From 'Nostoc azollae' 0708 (GTDB lineage: Bacteria; Cyanobacteriota; Cyanobacteriia; Cyanobacteriales; Nostocaceae), in NCBI RefSeq assembly GCF_000196515.1, contig NC_014248.1:3786001-3850000 (forward strand): DNA of 64,000 nucleotides, read 5' to 3'. The notes beneath the pieces are model-generated. The model ran no database searches and had not been told where the DNA came from. It saw only the letters and a program-made list of their open reading frames with translations. Below are positions 10,708-22,081 of the stretch, piece after piece. The stretch's first letter is position 1, and each line of letters opens with the position of its first letter. Made by a program: the position numbers and the translations under genes.

Positions 10708-10888
10708 GGGTGACTCTCCAGAACTGAGTTCAGTGAAAAAAAGTGTCGGGCAAAACAAGCTATGTGTGAGGATGACGAAAATCCAGATATCAGTAAATAC
10801 GCTTGTGGTTTTTTATTACTACTGTTATCCTCCCTTATAATTGGCTGAGGGCATTTCACGGCTATGCCCAGAACAGCAAAGCAGAATT

Positions 10889-11404
10889 TTAGCTAACCAA
10901 AGAAAACATCAATTCTCCTTCAGCAGCTATTTGTCCATCAACTTCGGCTCGACCCTGCATTTTACCGAAACGACGCTGTTTAACCCATAACAGTTCCACG
11001 GTCATAACCAGCTGATCACCAGGTGTTACTTGACGGCGAAAACGGACTTTATCAATACCTGCAAATACAAACAGTCCTCTGGGGCTATCAGACATTTGGG
11101 TCATGACCACCCCACCGACTTGCGCCATGGCTTCCACAATGAGTACACCAGGCATTAATGCACCTCCGGGAAAATGACCTTGAAAGTGGGGTTCATTAAA
11201 GGTGACATTTTTCACACCCACAGCCATTTTTCCTGGTACATAGTCAATAATTTTATCTACCAGTAAAAAGGGATAACGGTGCGGTAGTAATTGTTGAATC
11301 TCTTCCACAGAGTAGGTTGTTTTAATTGTCAGTGTATTGGTTTCCTGATGATCTCCTTCAGATGTAGTCATGTCGGTAGAGTTAGCTTGGGTGAGAGTTG
11401 ACAT
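10889..11404 (-). CDS. fabZ: 3-hydroxyacyl-[acyl-carrier-protein] dehydratase
   Basis: FabZ removes water from 3-hydroxyacyl-ACP in fatty acid synthesis and competes with LpxA for 3-hydroxyacyl-ACP, hence its usual place between lpxC and lpxA. The 171-residue product has a polar N-terminal extension of about 30 residues. The hotdog domain follows: [14 protein letters not shown], then the active-site His in [13 protein letters not shown] and the Glu in IVEAMAQ. The extension is longer than in E. coli FabZ but common in cyanobacteria. Confidence 0.97.
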   Translation of the reverse strand: MSTLTQANSTDMTTSEGDHQETNTLTIKTTYSVEEIQQLLPHRYPFLLVDKIIDYVPGKMAVGVKNVTFNEPHFQGHFPGGALMPGVLIVEAMAQVGGVVMTQMSDSPRGLFVFAGIDKVRFRRQVTPGDQLVMTVELLWVKQRRFGKMQGRAEVDGQIAAEGELMFSLVS

Positions 11405-11500
11405 GGGTAATTTGTAATGAGTAATTTGTAGTTCTTAATTACTAATTCCTTCTTGCTTGGATTAGTAACCAGAGTCAAAACTAAGAGACAGAATTAAATT

Positions 11501-12340
11501 CTAAAATGATTCTAAAATTTTCTGTGCTAGTTGAATATGCAGATTATGACTGGCTTTGTATGCCAAGAAATGAGCAAGGGGAAATTTGCCCAGTAAGCTA
11601 ATATCTCCTACTAAATCCAGGATTTTATGGCGTACTGGTTCATTTGCAAATCTCAATGGTGGATTTACCCAACCATCAGAACCACAAACCAGGGCATTAT
11701 CCAAGGTGCCACCTTTGATTAATCCTGATTTTTGTAGATATTCAATTTGATGTAATAAACCAAAAGTACGAGCCGGGGCAATTTCTGTAATAAAGGTATT
11801 TTCTAGATTAGTAGATAATGACCAACTGTGCCATTGATTACCAATAGCTGGTAAATCAAAATCAATCCCATAGCTAAAACGGGTTTCTGGCGCAGGTATG
11901 GCGTATATAAAAGCATCCCCCTGATGCACCCAAAGCGGTTCTTTAATAAATATCGGTGATTGTTTGTCACAGACTGGTTGTAATACTAAGCCCACTGCGG
12001 CAATGCTATCAGTCCAAACCTGAGCTGAACCATCCAAAAGCGGCACTTCTGAACCATCAATTTCAATGCGAGCATTATCTACACCCATAGCAGACAAAGC
12101 TGCCAATAAATGTTCTACTGTGCGGACATAAACCTCCTCTGTACCCAACTGAGTAGAAAGAAGAGTCTGATTAACAGCAGCAACTGTGGCGGGAATAATA
12201 GGAGAATTAGGCAAATCCACCCGCACAAAATAGCGATCACTTCCCGGTTCTGCTGGTAGTATCCTCAAACTGCTACTCACACCACTATGCAGCCCCACAC
12301 CCTTTTGGATAACTTCCGCAGCTAAAGTGTGTTGGTGCAT
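11501..12340 (-). CDS. lpxC: UDP-3-O-acyl-N-acetylglucosamine deacetylase
   Basis: LpxC is the zinc deacetylase and committed step of lipid A synthesis. The 279-residue product is normal in length. It contains the zinc-binding VEHLLAAL and [14 protein letters not shown] motifs and the signature [13 protein letters not shown]. It follows bamA by 153 bp, a gap containing a heptamer tandem repeat, and precedes fabZ by 96 bp on the same strand. Confidence 0.97.
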   Translation of the reverse strand: MHQHTLAAEVIQKGVGLHSGVSSSLRILPAEPGSDRYFVRVDLPNSPIIPATVAAVNQTLLSTQLGTEEVYVRTVEHLLAALSAMGVDNARIEIDGSEVPLLDGSAQVWTDSIAAVGLVLQPVCDKQSPIFIKEPLWVHQGDAFIYAIPAPETRFSYGIDFDLPAIGNQWHSWSLSTNLENTFITEIAPARTFGLLHQIEYLQKSGLIKGGTLDNALVCGSDGWVNPPLRFANEPVRHKILDLVGDISLLGKFPLAHFLAYKASHNLHIQLAQKILESF

Positions 12341-12418
12341 AGACCAAAAGCCAATATATTTACGTTGTTATTACTCATCTGCTCGATATTTAGATTTAGT
12401 ACACACCGTGATTTTCAA

Positions 12419-12463
12419 CAGTTATCAGTTATCAGTTATCAGTTATCAGTTATCAGTTATCAA
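12419..12463. repeat. Tandem heptamer array (GTTATCA)6
   Basis: Six perfect copies of GTTATCA run from 12421 to 12462, in the bamA-lpxC spacer. This is a typical short tandemly repeated sequence of heterocystous cyanobacteria. Copy number is likely to vary between strains. Confidence 0.95.
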
Positions 12464-12493
12464 TTGCTAATGACCCACTGACCACTGACCAAT

Positions 12494-14986
12494 TTAAAAC
12501 CTTTCCCCTATCCCGAAGTTAATGCGGCTATCGCCATCATCGCTCATACCGTAGTCTATACGAATTGGTCCTAATGGTGACTGTACACGCACACCTAGAC
12601 CATAACCATAGCCAGTACCATTTTTGTTCAAAATTTCTGCTGTTCTGGTATTGCTTCCCAGGTCACTACCGTAATCAAAAAATAGAGCGCCACTGACTAC
12701 AGAAAAGACAGGAAAACGATACTCAACAGATGCTTGTATATAGCTACGTCCAGTTGCTAATCTCCCTTCATCGTAACCCCGCACAGAATTACTACCACCA
12801 AGGGTAAAGGCTTCGTAGGGAGGTACATCACCAAGAATTGTACCCCCTTGGAGGTTAAATGCTAGGGTTTGTGCGCCTTTACCAAAGCCGATGAATTTTA
12901 CTGGTAAATATTGGCTGTAGTTACCCCGTAGCCTAGTCAGTAAAATATTGCCTTGTCCCACGGGTACAGATTGGTCAACTCCGACGCGGAGGTAAGAACC
13001 ATTGGTAGGTTGTAAGGGATTATTACGGCGATCACGTTGTGCGGCCAGTTGCAATAATAGCAAATCGTCTTCACCTGTACCTGATTGCGTCAGAGGAATT
13101 GTAGGGCTAATTTGATTGCCATTATCATCAAATATCGCCCCTTCTTTTCTCAGATTGCCATCAGCATCACGGCTAGAAACTCGTTGATACTGCAAACCTG
13201 CTGAAGCTGTCCATTCTGAATTTTGGTAAGGATTAGCAGCAAGAGGACGGGTAAAGGATACACCACCGCCTAAACGGGTAATTCGGGGGCGATCCTGGTC
13301 ATCTTCATTAGTAATATCACTAGGGTCAAAGGTTTCTATAGCGTCATTTTTACCTTCGAAAATCAGAGAAATTGAACGACGACGGAAAATATTAGCTGTG
13401 TAGGAAGTACGGTAAGGATCACCAGCAATCCAAGGATCTGTAAACCGCAGGTCAAACAGCAATTCTCTTTCTCCTAACTGTACCTCAGCCCCCAGTTTCT
13501 GCGCTCTACCCCCCAGGTTTTGCTGTTGATAGCTAACAGTACCAAATAACCCAGTGGCAGAACTAATACCCGCACCAGCAGCGATTGAACCACTACTGCG
13601 TTCCGCCACATTGAGTACCACATCTACCTTACTTGGATCTGTACCAGGATCAAGGGACACACTTACATCTTCAAATAATCCTAAACCAAATATCCTTTGC
13701 AGGTCTTTCTGCACGATGTTGCGGTTAAATACCTGACCAGGCTTTAATTCGGATTCTCGCTTAATTACATAATCTTTTGTTCGTCCGCGAATGGGATTAC
13801 CTTTGTCGTCTACTTCCTCACGCTGTTTGTTGCGGAAACGGACTTTGATATTTTCTACTACCCCTTCTGCTACTTGTAGGGTAACAACTCCATTCTCTGA
13901 TACTTTAGGTGCTCCAATCACGTTGGCCAGCACATAACCTTGGTCTTGATACTTTTTGGTTAGTTCTTTAATTCCTTCTTGTAAATCTCGCAAATTCAAG
14001 ATTTGTCCATACTGTTTACTGAAGATTTCATCTACAGTTTTGGCAGGTATGACTGAAGCTACACCAGTTCCCGGATTAGCTTCTACTTGTACTTTACTCA
14101 GAACCGGGTTAGGACTAACAACGAAACTTACCCTTACACCCAAGGGCGTATCTTCTGGCATGGCCTGCACGTTAGAGAAAAAGCCCGTGGCAAAGATAGC
14201 ATTAATATCTTCTTGGAGTTGGGAGCGAGTAGTTGTTTGTCCTGCTTGGGTACGAATGGCTTGATAAACTTTATCTTCTAGTTCTTTTGCAATAGCACCA
14301 GTTAGAGATTTGACTGCTACTTCTGAAACTAATACAAGAGGTTCTGCTGTTGGTGTTGTTTCGGGATTAGTCGGGAAAGCTGGTTGTGCTGTGGGTGGTT
14401 CGACGTTTTCCTGTATATAATTTGTGTCAGCAGTTGCTTCTGATTCTTGCTCTTGTGCTGTTTTGGATGGGGTGGTGATATTGGGTATAATTGCTTGTGA
14501 TGTCTCTATCCCTACTGAATTGGTAGATAATAGCGATGCTTTTAGGGTTTGTGCTGTGGGGATAATTACCGCTTTCCTTTCTCTGTTTGCTGAGTTAGGA
14601 GCTATTGCTTTTTTTAAAGCTTGTGCTGTTTTTGATGAGGTGCTGATATTTGGAGGAATTACTTCTGGTGTTGCTATTGTTGTTGAGTCAATGGTTAAGG
14701 CTGAAATAGGAGTTATGGAGGGAGTTATAGAGGATGGAGACTCGGGTTCTCTAACTTCTGTTTTCGTGACTATGACTGATTCTTGTTGTTGATCAAGATG
14801 ATTCTGACTGCTTTTCTGTGGCAGATGTTGGTTTGTTCCTACCGTGGCAACTTCTGTTACTTGCTGAGTATAATCAGGAGTTTGTGCAGTTGCACTCAAT
14901 GAACTATCAAAAGGGGTTGTGATCGCCACAACTGCCAGTAACATCGGAGATAAATGCATTTTATTCATATTCCTCTTCACTACCAC
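12494..14986 (-). CDS. bamA: BamA/Omp85 outer-membrane beta-barrel assembly protein
   Basis: The 830-residue protein inserts beta-barrel proteins into the outer membrane. A signal peptide (MNKMHLSPMLLAVVAITTP, cut near ATAQ) is followed by a Ser/Thr/Pro/Gln-rich linker to about residue 210, then POTRA domains (about 215-460, e.g. GFFSNVQAMPEDTPLGVRVS). The Omp85 barrel ends with the motif GGSNSVRGYDEGRLATGRSY and the C-terminal strand DSRINFGIGERF. The open frame begins at GTG 14986, but the ATG at 14968 is a better start for the signal peptide. It heads the lpx cluster and follows purC by 39 bp. The cyanobacterial gene order bamA-lpxC-fabZ-lpxA-lpxB links barrel assembly with lipid A supply. 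Confidence 0.95.
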   Translation of the reverse strand: MVVKRNMNKMHLSPMLLAVVAITTPFDSSLSATAQTPDYTQQVTEVATVGTNQHLPQKSSQNHLDQQQESVIVTKTEVREPESPSSITPSITPISALTIDSTTIATPEVIPPNISTSSKTAQALKKAIAPNSANRERKAVIIPTAQTLKASLLSTNSVGIETSQAIIPNITTPSKTAQEQESEATADTNYIQENVEPPTAQPAFPTNPETTPTAEPLVLVSEVAVKSLTGAIAKELEDKVYQAIRTQAGQTTTRSQLQEDINAIFATGFFSNVQAMPEDTPLGVRVSFVVSPNPVLSKVQVEANPGTGVASVIPAKTVDEIFSKQYGQILNLRDLQEGIKELTKKYQDQGYVLANVIGAPKVSENGVVTLQVAEGVVENIKVRFRNKQREEVDDKGNPIRGRTKDYVIKRESELKPGQVFNRNIVQKDLQRIFGLGLFEDVSVSLDPGTDPSKVDVVLNVAERSSGSIAAGAGISSATGLFGTVSYQQQNLGGRAQKLGAEVQLGERELLFDLRFTDPWIAGDPYRTSYTANIFRRRSISLIFEGKNDAIETFDPSDITNEDDQDRPRITRLGGGVSFTRPLAANPYQNSEWTASAGLQYQRVSSRDADGNLRKEGAIFDDNGNQISPTIPLTQSGTGEDDLLLLQLAAQRDRRNNPLQPTNGSYLRVGVDQSVPVGQGNILLTRLRGNYSQYLPVKFIGFGKGAQTLAFNLQGGTILGDVPPYEAFTLGGSNSVRGYDEGRLATGRSYIQASVEYRFPVFSVVSGALFFDYGSDLGSNTRTAEILNKNGTGYGYGLGVRVQSPLGPIRIDYGMSDDGDSRINFGIGERF

Positions 14987-15025
14987 ACTTACCGCTTTGC
15001 GGAATTCAAATTAAAAATTAAAAAT

Positions 15026-15766
15026 TCAAAGCTTTTGGCTTTCCAGCACTTTTAATACTCGTTGTAAAACCTCCTGGTAGGCATTCTCTATATTCCCTAA
15101 ATCCCTGCGAAAACGGTCTTTATCCATTACTCGACGGTTAGGATCGTTTTCAGCCATTTCCCACAAACGACAGGTATCAGGACTAATTTCATCTGCTAGA
15201 AGCAACTGCTGTTGTGAGTCAAAACCAAATTCGAGTTTAAAGTCTACTAGGGTAATCCCACACTGTTGCCAAAAGTCCTTGAGAAACTCGTTGATTTGCA
15301 ATGCCAGATCGGTAATGCCGTCAAATTGTTCCTCTGTAGCTAGTTTTAGCAATAGTAAGCGATCACGTGTTAGCAATGGATCTCCTAATTTGTCGTCTTT
15401 GTAATAAAACTCTACCAAAGGCTGTAGCAGAACTGTACCTAATGATAATCCTGTTTGTTGACACAGGCTCCCAGCCGCAATATTTCTGATAACTACTTCT
15501 AATGGCAAAATTTTAACTGCTCTGACCCGCATTTGATTAGGGGCTGGAGAATCAATAAAATGAGTCCTAATATTATGGGATTCTAACTGTTGAAACAATT
15601 TGCTGGAAAGGGTACAGTTTATGCTGCCTTTCCCCTGGATACTGCCACGCTTTTGTCCGTTAAATGCCGTTGCATCATCTTTAAAATCAGCCAGCAAAAT
15701 GTCCGGATCGTCTGTGGTGTAAAGGATTTTTGCTTTGCCTTCGTAGAGTTTAGTTTGAACAAACAT
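15026..15766 (-). CDS. purC: Phosphoribosylaminoimidazole-succinocarboxamide synthase
   Basis: PurC condenses CAIR with aspartate using ATP in purine synthesis. Starting at the ATG at 15766 (MFVQTKLYEGKAKILYTTDD) gives 246 residues, the normal length; the frame is open 84 bases further upstream but that part is unlike PurC. Motifs seen include EVVIRNIAAGS and the C-terminal LLLADEISPDTCRLWE. It is the first gene of a minus-strand run leading into bamA. A perfect 20-bp inverted repeat lies about 135 bp upstream of the start. Confidence 0.96.
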   Translation of the reverse strand: MFVQTKLYEGKAKILYTTDDPDILLADFKDDATAFNGQKRGSIQGKGSINCTLSSKLFQQLESHNIRTHFIDSPAPNQMRVRAVKILPLEVVIRNIAAGSLCQQTGLSLGTVLLQPLVEFYYKDDKLGDPLLTRDRLLLLKLATEEQFDGITDLALQINEFLKDFWQQCGITLVDFKLEFGFDSQQQLLLADEISPDTCRLWEMAENDPNRRVMDKDRFRRDLGNIENAYQEVLQRVLKVLESQKL

Positions 15767-15901
15767 AATTGTAGATACAGTTGGAGAACAATTGATATTT
15801 ATTTGGGGAAAGAAAAAACCTTTAACCCAAACCCAGTAAACTTTTCCCAAGTCCAGTTAGGTGTACAACACCAAGTACCAAGTAGTATTGAGAGGATCAT
15901 G

Positions 15902-15946
15902 GTTTCAAGCTTAACTATTTTATAAGAAAATAGTTAAGCTTGAAAC
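15902..15946. repeat. Perfect 20-bp inverted repeat upstream of purC
   Basis: Arms 15902-15921 and 15927-15946 are exact reverse complements (GTTTCAAGCTTAACTATTTT in the left arm) around the 5-base loop ATAAG. It lies upstream of purC and is not followed by a long T-run on either strand, so it is not a standard terminator for a visible gene. Confidence 0.85.
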
Positions 15947-16539
15947 TCTTGAGGTTGGAGTCAGGAGTCAGGAGTTCAGACCAAAGAATTAATTCTTCAC
16001 CCTGCACCCTGCACCCCACTTTCCATGTTTCCTATTCCCCTGTCTTTTCGGTGAAACTGGTAAACTCTGCACAAAATTTTCATGATTTTCGGTAACTTTT
16101 TGTAATTTTCGGTAAATAAAATTTTATAATATTGTAAAAAAGTATATATATTAATACTTTAATTACTTGTCTTTTAGTTGAAGTTAATTAAAACCCATTT
16201 TTGTAAATTAAGGAATAAAATGAAATAATTGAGAGAATGTGAGCAGTGTTGAAATCTTCCTCTAGGAGATTGTAATATTTATTTACATAATTTATATACC
16301 GGGTAAGTGTTCGTAAATAGCCTTGGCCAGTTTCCCATGCGCATAAACTTTCTTTGACAACTTTTTACTTAATAGCTTAAGTCTTGATTCATTAAGTCAA
16401 AGCTGATACTGACTAATCTCTGAATCACTTTGTCGTAATCATGCTTTAATCATTAGCATTCTCCTCGCTGAACACAATACAGATCAGAGTGGTTAGTGGT
16501 TATGCTACAAACAAGAAAATCAGGAGGAGAGTTAAATAT
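15947..16539. other. AT-rich intergenic region between purC and the small gene at 16540
   Basis: It contains a short GGAGTCA repeat near 15957-15975 and very AT-rich DNA from 16080 to 16300 with repeated TTTTCGGTAA elements (16084-16120). A TTGACA-like hexamer occurs at 16355. No ORF of note and no RNA gene is recognisable. Confidence 0.5.
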
Positions 16540-16818
16540 ATGGAGAAAAAAATGGTTAGTAAAGATGATTTTCTCTATCCTCGTGGTCGCTACTACGGTC
16601 ATGTACAGCCTGAGAACTTGGTTTTTAATGCAAATTTACAGGAATTTGCCCAGAGAGTAAGTTACATCTGCAACCTAGAAACCAGTGGCAAACTTCCACC
16701 AGGGGAAGCTTACAAACAAATCAAAATGCTGTGGAAGCAGTTAAAACGCTCAAAAAAGCAACTGAGAATAGGTGAAGACCCCTTTCAAGACAAAGGTTCT
16801 GACTCAGAGAATGAGTGA
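16540..16818 (+). CDS. Small conserved cyanobacterial protein (DUF7219-like)
   Basis: From the ATG at 16540, preceded by a strong AGGAGG at 16523, the product is 92 residues; the open frame upstream is not needed. It is highly charged and soluble, with a conserved core FLYPRGRYYGHVQPENLVFN followed by a helix FAQRVSYICNLETSGKLPP and a basic segment (MLWKQLKRSKKQL). I recall this as a cyanobacterium-specific family of unknown function (DUF7219), sometimes misannotated as isopropylmalate synthase. It converges on cyaB1. Confidence 0.7.
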   Translation: MEKKMVSKDDFLYPRGRYYGHVQPENLVFNANLQEFAQRVSYICNLETSGKLPPGEAYKQIKMLWKQLKRSKKQLRIGEDPFQDKGSDSENE

Positions 16819-16898
16819 TTGGAGATTTGGGAGATGGGGAAGATGGGGAAGATGAAGGAGAACATTCTTTACCTACACCCTTACACCCTTACACCCTG

Positions 16899-19475
16899 CT
16901 ACTTTGTTACTATTGTCCAGACACCATCCCAGGAAGTTGGTGGTGGTGTTTTTTGGTAATTGTAGGCACGTTCAAGGTGGGTATGTACGGCTTGGTCTGT
17001 AGGTCGAATTCGTTTGGCAATTTCAAAGCTGGCAATCGCTTGGGTGAAATTTCGTGATATATAAGCACCACGTCCAGCATCATAATGGTATAGAAATTCT
17101 TGGGTGTTGGCATCTAGGGGCATGGTGCGATCACCAATTAATTCATAAATATCTACAGCCTGATGTTTTCCTTTGACACGAATTCTATCTAGTTGACGCA
17201 CCCAGACCCGAGTACCGCATAACTTATAAGTAAATTCACTTAAAATAATATCACATCCATATTCTTTTGTCACTCCTTCTAAGCGGGAACTTAAATTCAC
17301 CCCATCGCCAATCACTGTATAATCCATGCGTTTCCGAGAACCAATATTTCCCGAAACCACTTCCCCTGAACTAATACCAATACCAAAATGGATTTGCGGC
17401 TGGGATTGAATAATTCGCTTCTCATTAAATTCTTCCAGTCTTTGGCGCATATCCAATGCTGATTGTATTGCTCGCCAAGCGTGATTTTCTGTTAATGGTA
17501 GTGGCGCACCAAATACCGCCATTAAAGCATCACCAATAAACTTATCTAAAGTTCCTTCATAGCAAAAAACTGATTCCACCATGGTTTCAAAATACTGATT
17601 GAGCAAGGATACCACCTCCGCTGCTCCCAGGTTTTCTGTGAGGTTAGTATAACCACGGATATCAGAAAATAAAATAGTGACTTCTTTACGTTCACCGACC
17701 ATTAAACTATCATCTCCCAGCGCCATAACTTGCTCGGCTACGTGGGGTGTGAGATAACGATACATAGTGCTTTTGAGGCGTTTTTCTCTGCTGATATCTT
17801 CCAAGACCACTAAACCACCCCTCACTCCTCCTTCTGGGTTAGTTAAGGGATTGACAGTTAGATTGATGCTACGTTCTAATATTTTGACCACATGAGCATT
17901 AAGTAACTCAGATTGTGGGGTAAGGGGTTGATTCCAAGGTATAAAAATATTATGATTATTGCGATCGCGCACCGCCAAAATTAACTTCTGATTTTTCAAT
18001 CCTGGATTTTGAGTTATATTGCTATCTAAGTCATACAATCCCACTTGTAAATTTTGCTCTGGGACATAATGCCTAGCTGCATACTTTAAACTATCTTCCA
18101 GACGTGGTTGCAAATTTTCAACTGGTACAACCTCCCAAACTGGACGACCCAGTAAATTTTGTTTCCACAACAGCTTATTGGTTTTACCATTAGCTAACTT
18201 CAAAGGACAACCAAGTAACTCTAGGGCTGCATCATTAATAGTAACTATTTGACCTTGCATATCTGTAGAAATTACAGCATCAGATAAACTCTGAAGAATA
18301 TCTTTTTGATACTGTCTTTCTAACAAAACACTTTCAAATAAGCGAGCATTTTCCAAAGCTATTCCTGCTTGGATATTAAAAGCTCGCATAAACTCTTCAT
18401 CTGAAGTCGTAAAACTGCCTTGTTGTTTATTTATTAACTGAGTGACACCAATCAACTCACCAGCAGAATTAAAAACTGGTAAACATAGAATATTACGAGT
18501 TATATATCCAGTTTTGTTATCTGTAGTTGGATCGAAGCGAGGATCTTGATAAGCATCGGGGATATTTAGTGCTTGACCTGTAGAAGCGACATAACCAGCA
18601 ATACCACGATTAGAAGGAATGCGGACTTCTATCAATTTTGTATCATTAACAGTCGCTACTTTTGTCCAAAGTTCCCCCATTTCTTTGCGATACAAAAATA
18701 GTGTACTGCGGTCTGCTTGCATTAAAATCCTGGCTTGTTCCATGACTATCTGCAAAGTTGCTTCTAAATCCAAACTTTGTCCTAAAGTTTGGGTAGCACG
18801 CAACAAAGCCGTTGCACCCCGTTGATTTCGAGCCGCTACATAGAAAGATTGGCAACTTTCCAAAATAATACCAATAGAAGCAGCAAAGTCTCGAAAAGAC
18901 TCTTCATCATCATGATCAAATGGAATATCACCAGCTTTATTTGCCAGTTGTACTACAGCTACAATTTGCTTTTTGCTACTCACAACCGGCATACATAAAA
19001 GATTGCGAATTTTATAGCCCATTTGTTTTTCCAACTCTGGACTAAAAAGAGGATGAGCAGCTGTTTCTGAAATATTGAGATATTTACCTGTGCTGGCTAC
19101 TTGACCAGGAATACCTACATTTAAGGGAGTGCGAATTTCTAGGAATTTTTGGCTATTATCTTGGGGAACTTTTGACCATAGTTGAGCCTTATCATAGTCC
19201 ACTAAAAAAATAGCTGTATGTTCTGCTTGGAGAATTTGACCAATCTTGAGTGTGATGGCTTCTAGCACTTTCTCGAGCATACTTTCTAGAGCTTCATTAT
19301 TGATAAGATCAATAGCTCTGAGAAATTGCTGAAATTCAGCCGTGATAAAGTCAAGTAAGCAAACAAATTCATTAACCGAAAGGTCTTTAACGCGACTCAG
19401 TAGGGCGTGGGTGCGATTAACTTGTGTCAGTTCAGTTAATGTAGCCAAGACGCTGCCGGCGTTGGGAAGTGTCAT
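16899..19475 (-). CDS. cyaB1: GAF-GAF-PAS adenylate cyclase, CyaB1 type
   Basis: The 858-residue enzyme makes cAMP from ATP. Domains in order: N-terminal region to about 60, GAF-A (about 65-210), GAF-B (about 225-380), PAS (about 390-560), class III cyclase (about 590-780), and a C-terminal TPR-like tail. Catalytic features are visible: metal-binding FSDIRGYTNL, FIGDALMAVFGAP, and the purine/transition-state region SRKRMDYTVIGDGVNLSSRL. Architecture and length match Anabaena CyaB1/CyaB2, in which cAMP binding to a GAF domain activates the cyclase. Proximity to purC-bamA-lpx, as I recall the order in PCC 7120, favours CyaB1. Confidence 0.88.
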   Translation of the reverse strand: MTLPNAGSVLATLTELTQVNRTHALLSRVKDLSVNEFVCLLDFITAEFQQFLRAIDLINNEALESMLEKVLEAITLKIGQILQAEHTAIFLVDYDKAQLWSKVPQDNSQKFLEIRTPLNVGIPGQVASTGKYLNISETAAHPLFSPELEKQMGYKIRNLLCMPVVSSKKQIVAVVQLANKAGDIPFDHDDEESFRDFAASIGIILESCQSFYVAARNQRGATALLRATQTLGQSLDLEATLQIVMEQARILMQADRSTLFLYRKEMGELWTKVATVNDTKLIEVRIPSNRGIAGYVASTGQALNIPDAYQDPRFDPTTDNKTGYITRNILCLPVFNSAGELIGVTQLINKQQGSFTTSDEEFMRAFNIQAGIALENARLFESVLLERQYQKDILQSLSDAVISTDMQGQIVTINDAALELLGCPLKLANGKTNKLLWKQNLLGRPVWEVVPVENLQPRLEDSLKYAARHYVPEQNLQVGLYDLDSNITQNPGLKNQKLILAVRDRNNHNIFIPWNQPLTPQSELLNAHVVKILERSINLTVNPLTNPEGGVRGGLVVLEDISREKRLKSTMYRYLTPHVAEQVMALGDDSLMVGERKEVTILFSDIRGYTNLTENLGAAEVVSLLNQYFETMVESVFCYEGTLDKFIGDALMAVFGAPLPLTENHAWRAIQSALDMRQRLEEFNEKRIIQSQPQIHFGIGISSGEVVSGNIGSRKRMDYTVIGDGVNLSSRLEGVTKEYGCDIILSEFTYKLCGTRVWVRQLDRIRVKGKHQAVDIYELIGDRTMPLDANTQEFLYHYDAGRGAYISRNFTQAIASFEIAKRIRPTDQAVHTHLERAYNYQKTPPPTSWDGVWTIVTK

Positions 19476-19534
19476 AAAGTCAGTTATCAGTTATCAGTAG
19501 CAAACGGCAAAAGGCAAAATGCAAAAGGCAAAAG

Positions 19535-20692
19535 TTAATGAATCTTCTCCTGACTCCTGACTCCTGACTCCTGATTCCTGACTCCTATTACCTTTTGATA
19601 GTAATCTTGTAGTTGTCGTGTAGCAGCAGCCCATCCCCATTTTTCTGCTTCTGTATGGGCGTTTTTACGGATAATCGCTATTTCTTGTCTTTGTTTTAAC
19701 AACTTGATAGTAACATCAATAGCCTCTTGAATATCAGCTTTTGGGTTAAAAAGATAACCATTTATACCATCTGTAACAATGTCAGGAATGCCACCTGAAC
19801 GGGCTGCAACTACTGGACAACCTGCGGCCATTGCTTCTAGTAGCACTAAGCCTAATGTTTCTGTACGGGAAGGAAAAATAAAAGCATCCGCACTGGCAAA
19901 AGCTGAACCCAACTCTTTACCCATCAGATAACCAACAAAATGAGTATTTGTACCTGCAAAATGCCTTTCTAAATTTTGGCGGTTTGGTCCATCTCCTACT
20001 AATGCCAATCGTGCATCAGGAATGGCTTCTAAGATGGGTTTAATGCGTTCAACTTCTTTTTCGGCTGAAAGACGACCAACATACAGCAACAAGGGGCTTT
20101 TTGGATGATTTTGCGTGAGGTGTAATCGCATTTCCTCGCTGGCTAAATTAGGATGGAATAATTCTGTATCTACTCCCCGTTGCCACAAATCTAATCTTTC
20201 AATCCCATGTTCAGAGAGTTCTTCTATCATCGCTGTCGAGGTACACAAATTTAAGGCTGCTTGATTGTGTCCAGCTTTAAGCAATTCCCATAGTAATCCT
20301 TCTAGCATCCCCAAACCGTAATGTTGTAGATATTGAGGTAAATGGGTATGGTAAGAAGCGATCAAAGGAATTTTTAAGACTTTACTATGAAAAATACCCG
20401 ATAATCCCAAAACGGCAGGATTGACAACATGAATAATATCCGGTTGAAACTCTTCTAAAGCATGACCAATGGCAGGACGAGGCAGAGCTAATTTTAACTC
20501 TGGATAAAGAGGTAAAGGAAAACCACTAACTCCGAAAACTTTCGCTCCTTTGTGTTCTGTAATTCCACCTTCCGGGGCAAATACTAAGACTTGATTTCCA
20601 TCCCGTTGGAGATGATCAACAGTGTGACGTAGACGGGTAACAATCCCATCAACCTTGGGTAAAAAAGTTTCGGTGAATAGGGCAATTCTCAT
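19535..20692 (-). CDS. sqdX: Sulfoquinovosyltransferase (sulfolipid synthesis)
   Basis: SqdX transfers sulfoquinovose from its UDP form to diacylglycerol, giving the thylakoid lipid SQDG. The 385-residue GT4 protein starts MRIALFTETFLPKVDGIVTR and has the donor-binding motif SRTETLGLVLLEAMAAGCPV with the conserved Glu residues. The last about 14 residues (VRNQESGVRSQEK) are encoded by the CTGACTC tandem repeats 19545-19600, so the original stop codon seems to have been lost and translation runs into intergenic repeats. It follows sqdB by 127 bp. Confidence 0.94.
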   Translation of the reverse strand: MRIALFTETFLPKVDGIVTRLRHTVDHLQRDGNQVLVFAPEGGITEHKGAKVFGVSGFPLPLYPELKLALPRPAIGHALEEFQPDIIHVVNPAVLGLSGIFHSKVLKIPLIASYHTHLPQYLQHYGLGMLEGLLWELLKAGHNQAALNLCTSTAMIEELSEHGIERLDLWQRGVDTELFHPNLASEEMRLHLTQNHPKSPLLLYVGRLSAEKEVERIKPILEAIPDARLALVGDGPNRQNLERHFAGTNTHFVGYLMGKELGSAFASADAFIFPSRTETLGLVLLEAMAAGCPVVAARSGGIPDIVTDGINGYLFNPKADIQEAIDVTIKLLKQRQEIAIIRKNAHTEAEKWGWAAATRQLQDYYQKVIGVRNQESGVRSQEKIH

Positions 20693-20819
20693 AAAAGACT
20701 AGAAAGCTCGAGGCAGAGGAGATGAGGGTTATGGGGGTGATACTTACCCTTGTGAGGATGGGGTCATGGGAGTGAATTAATTTATTCCCAATCCCTAGTC
20801 CCCAATCCCCAGTCACAAG

Positions 20820-21986
<1,167 letters not shown>

Positions 21987-22081
21987 TTACTCGCTGATAG
22001 CTAAATCTATCAGGTTTCTGTCCCCTCTCGCTCATTAATTCTGGTCAGTTCAGGTAGAAGGCAGGAGGCAAAAGGCAGGAG

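Noticed and set aside
12419-12463. Repeat array that might be taken for a CRISPR
   Set aside because: Units are 7 bases with no spacers and there are no cas genes in the window; these are short tandem repeats.
13956-14792. Several plus-strand ORFs of 60-120 codons opposite bamA
   Set aside because: They are antisense shadows of the bamA reading frame with biased composition and no ribosome site or family.
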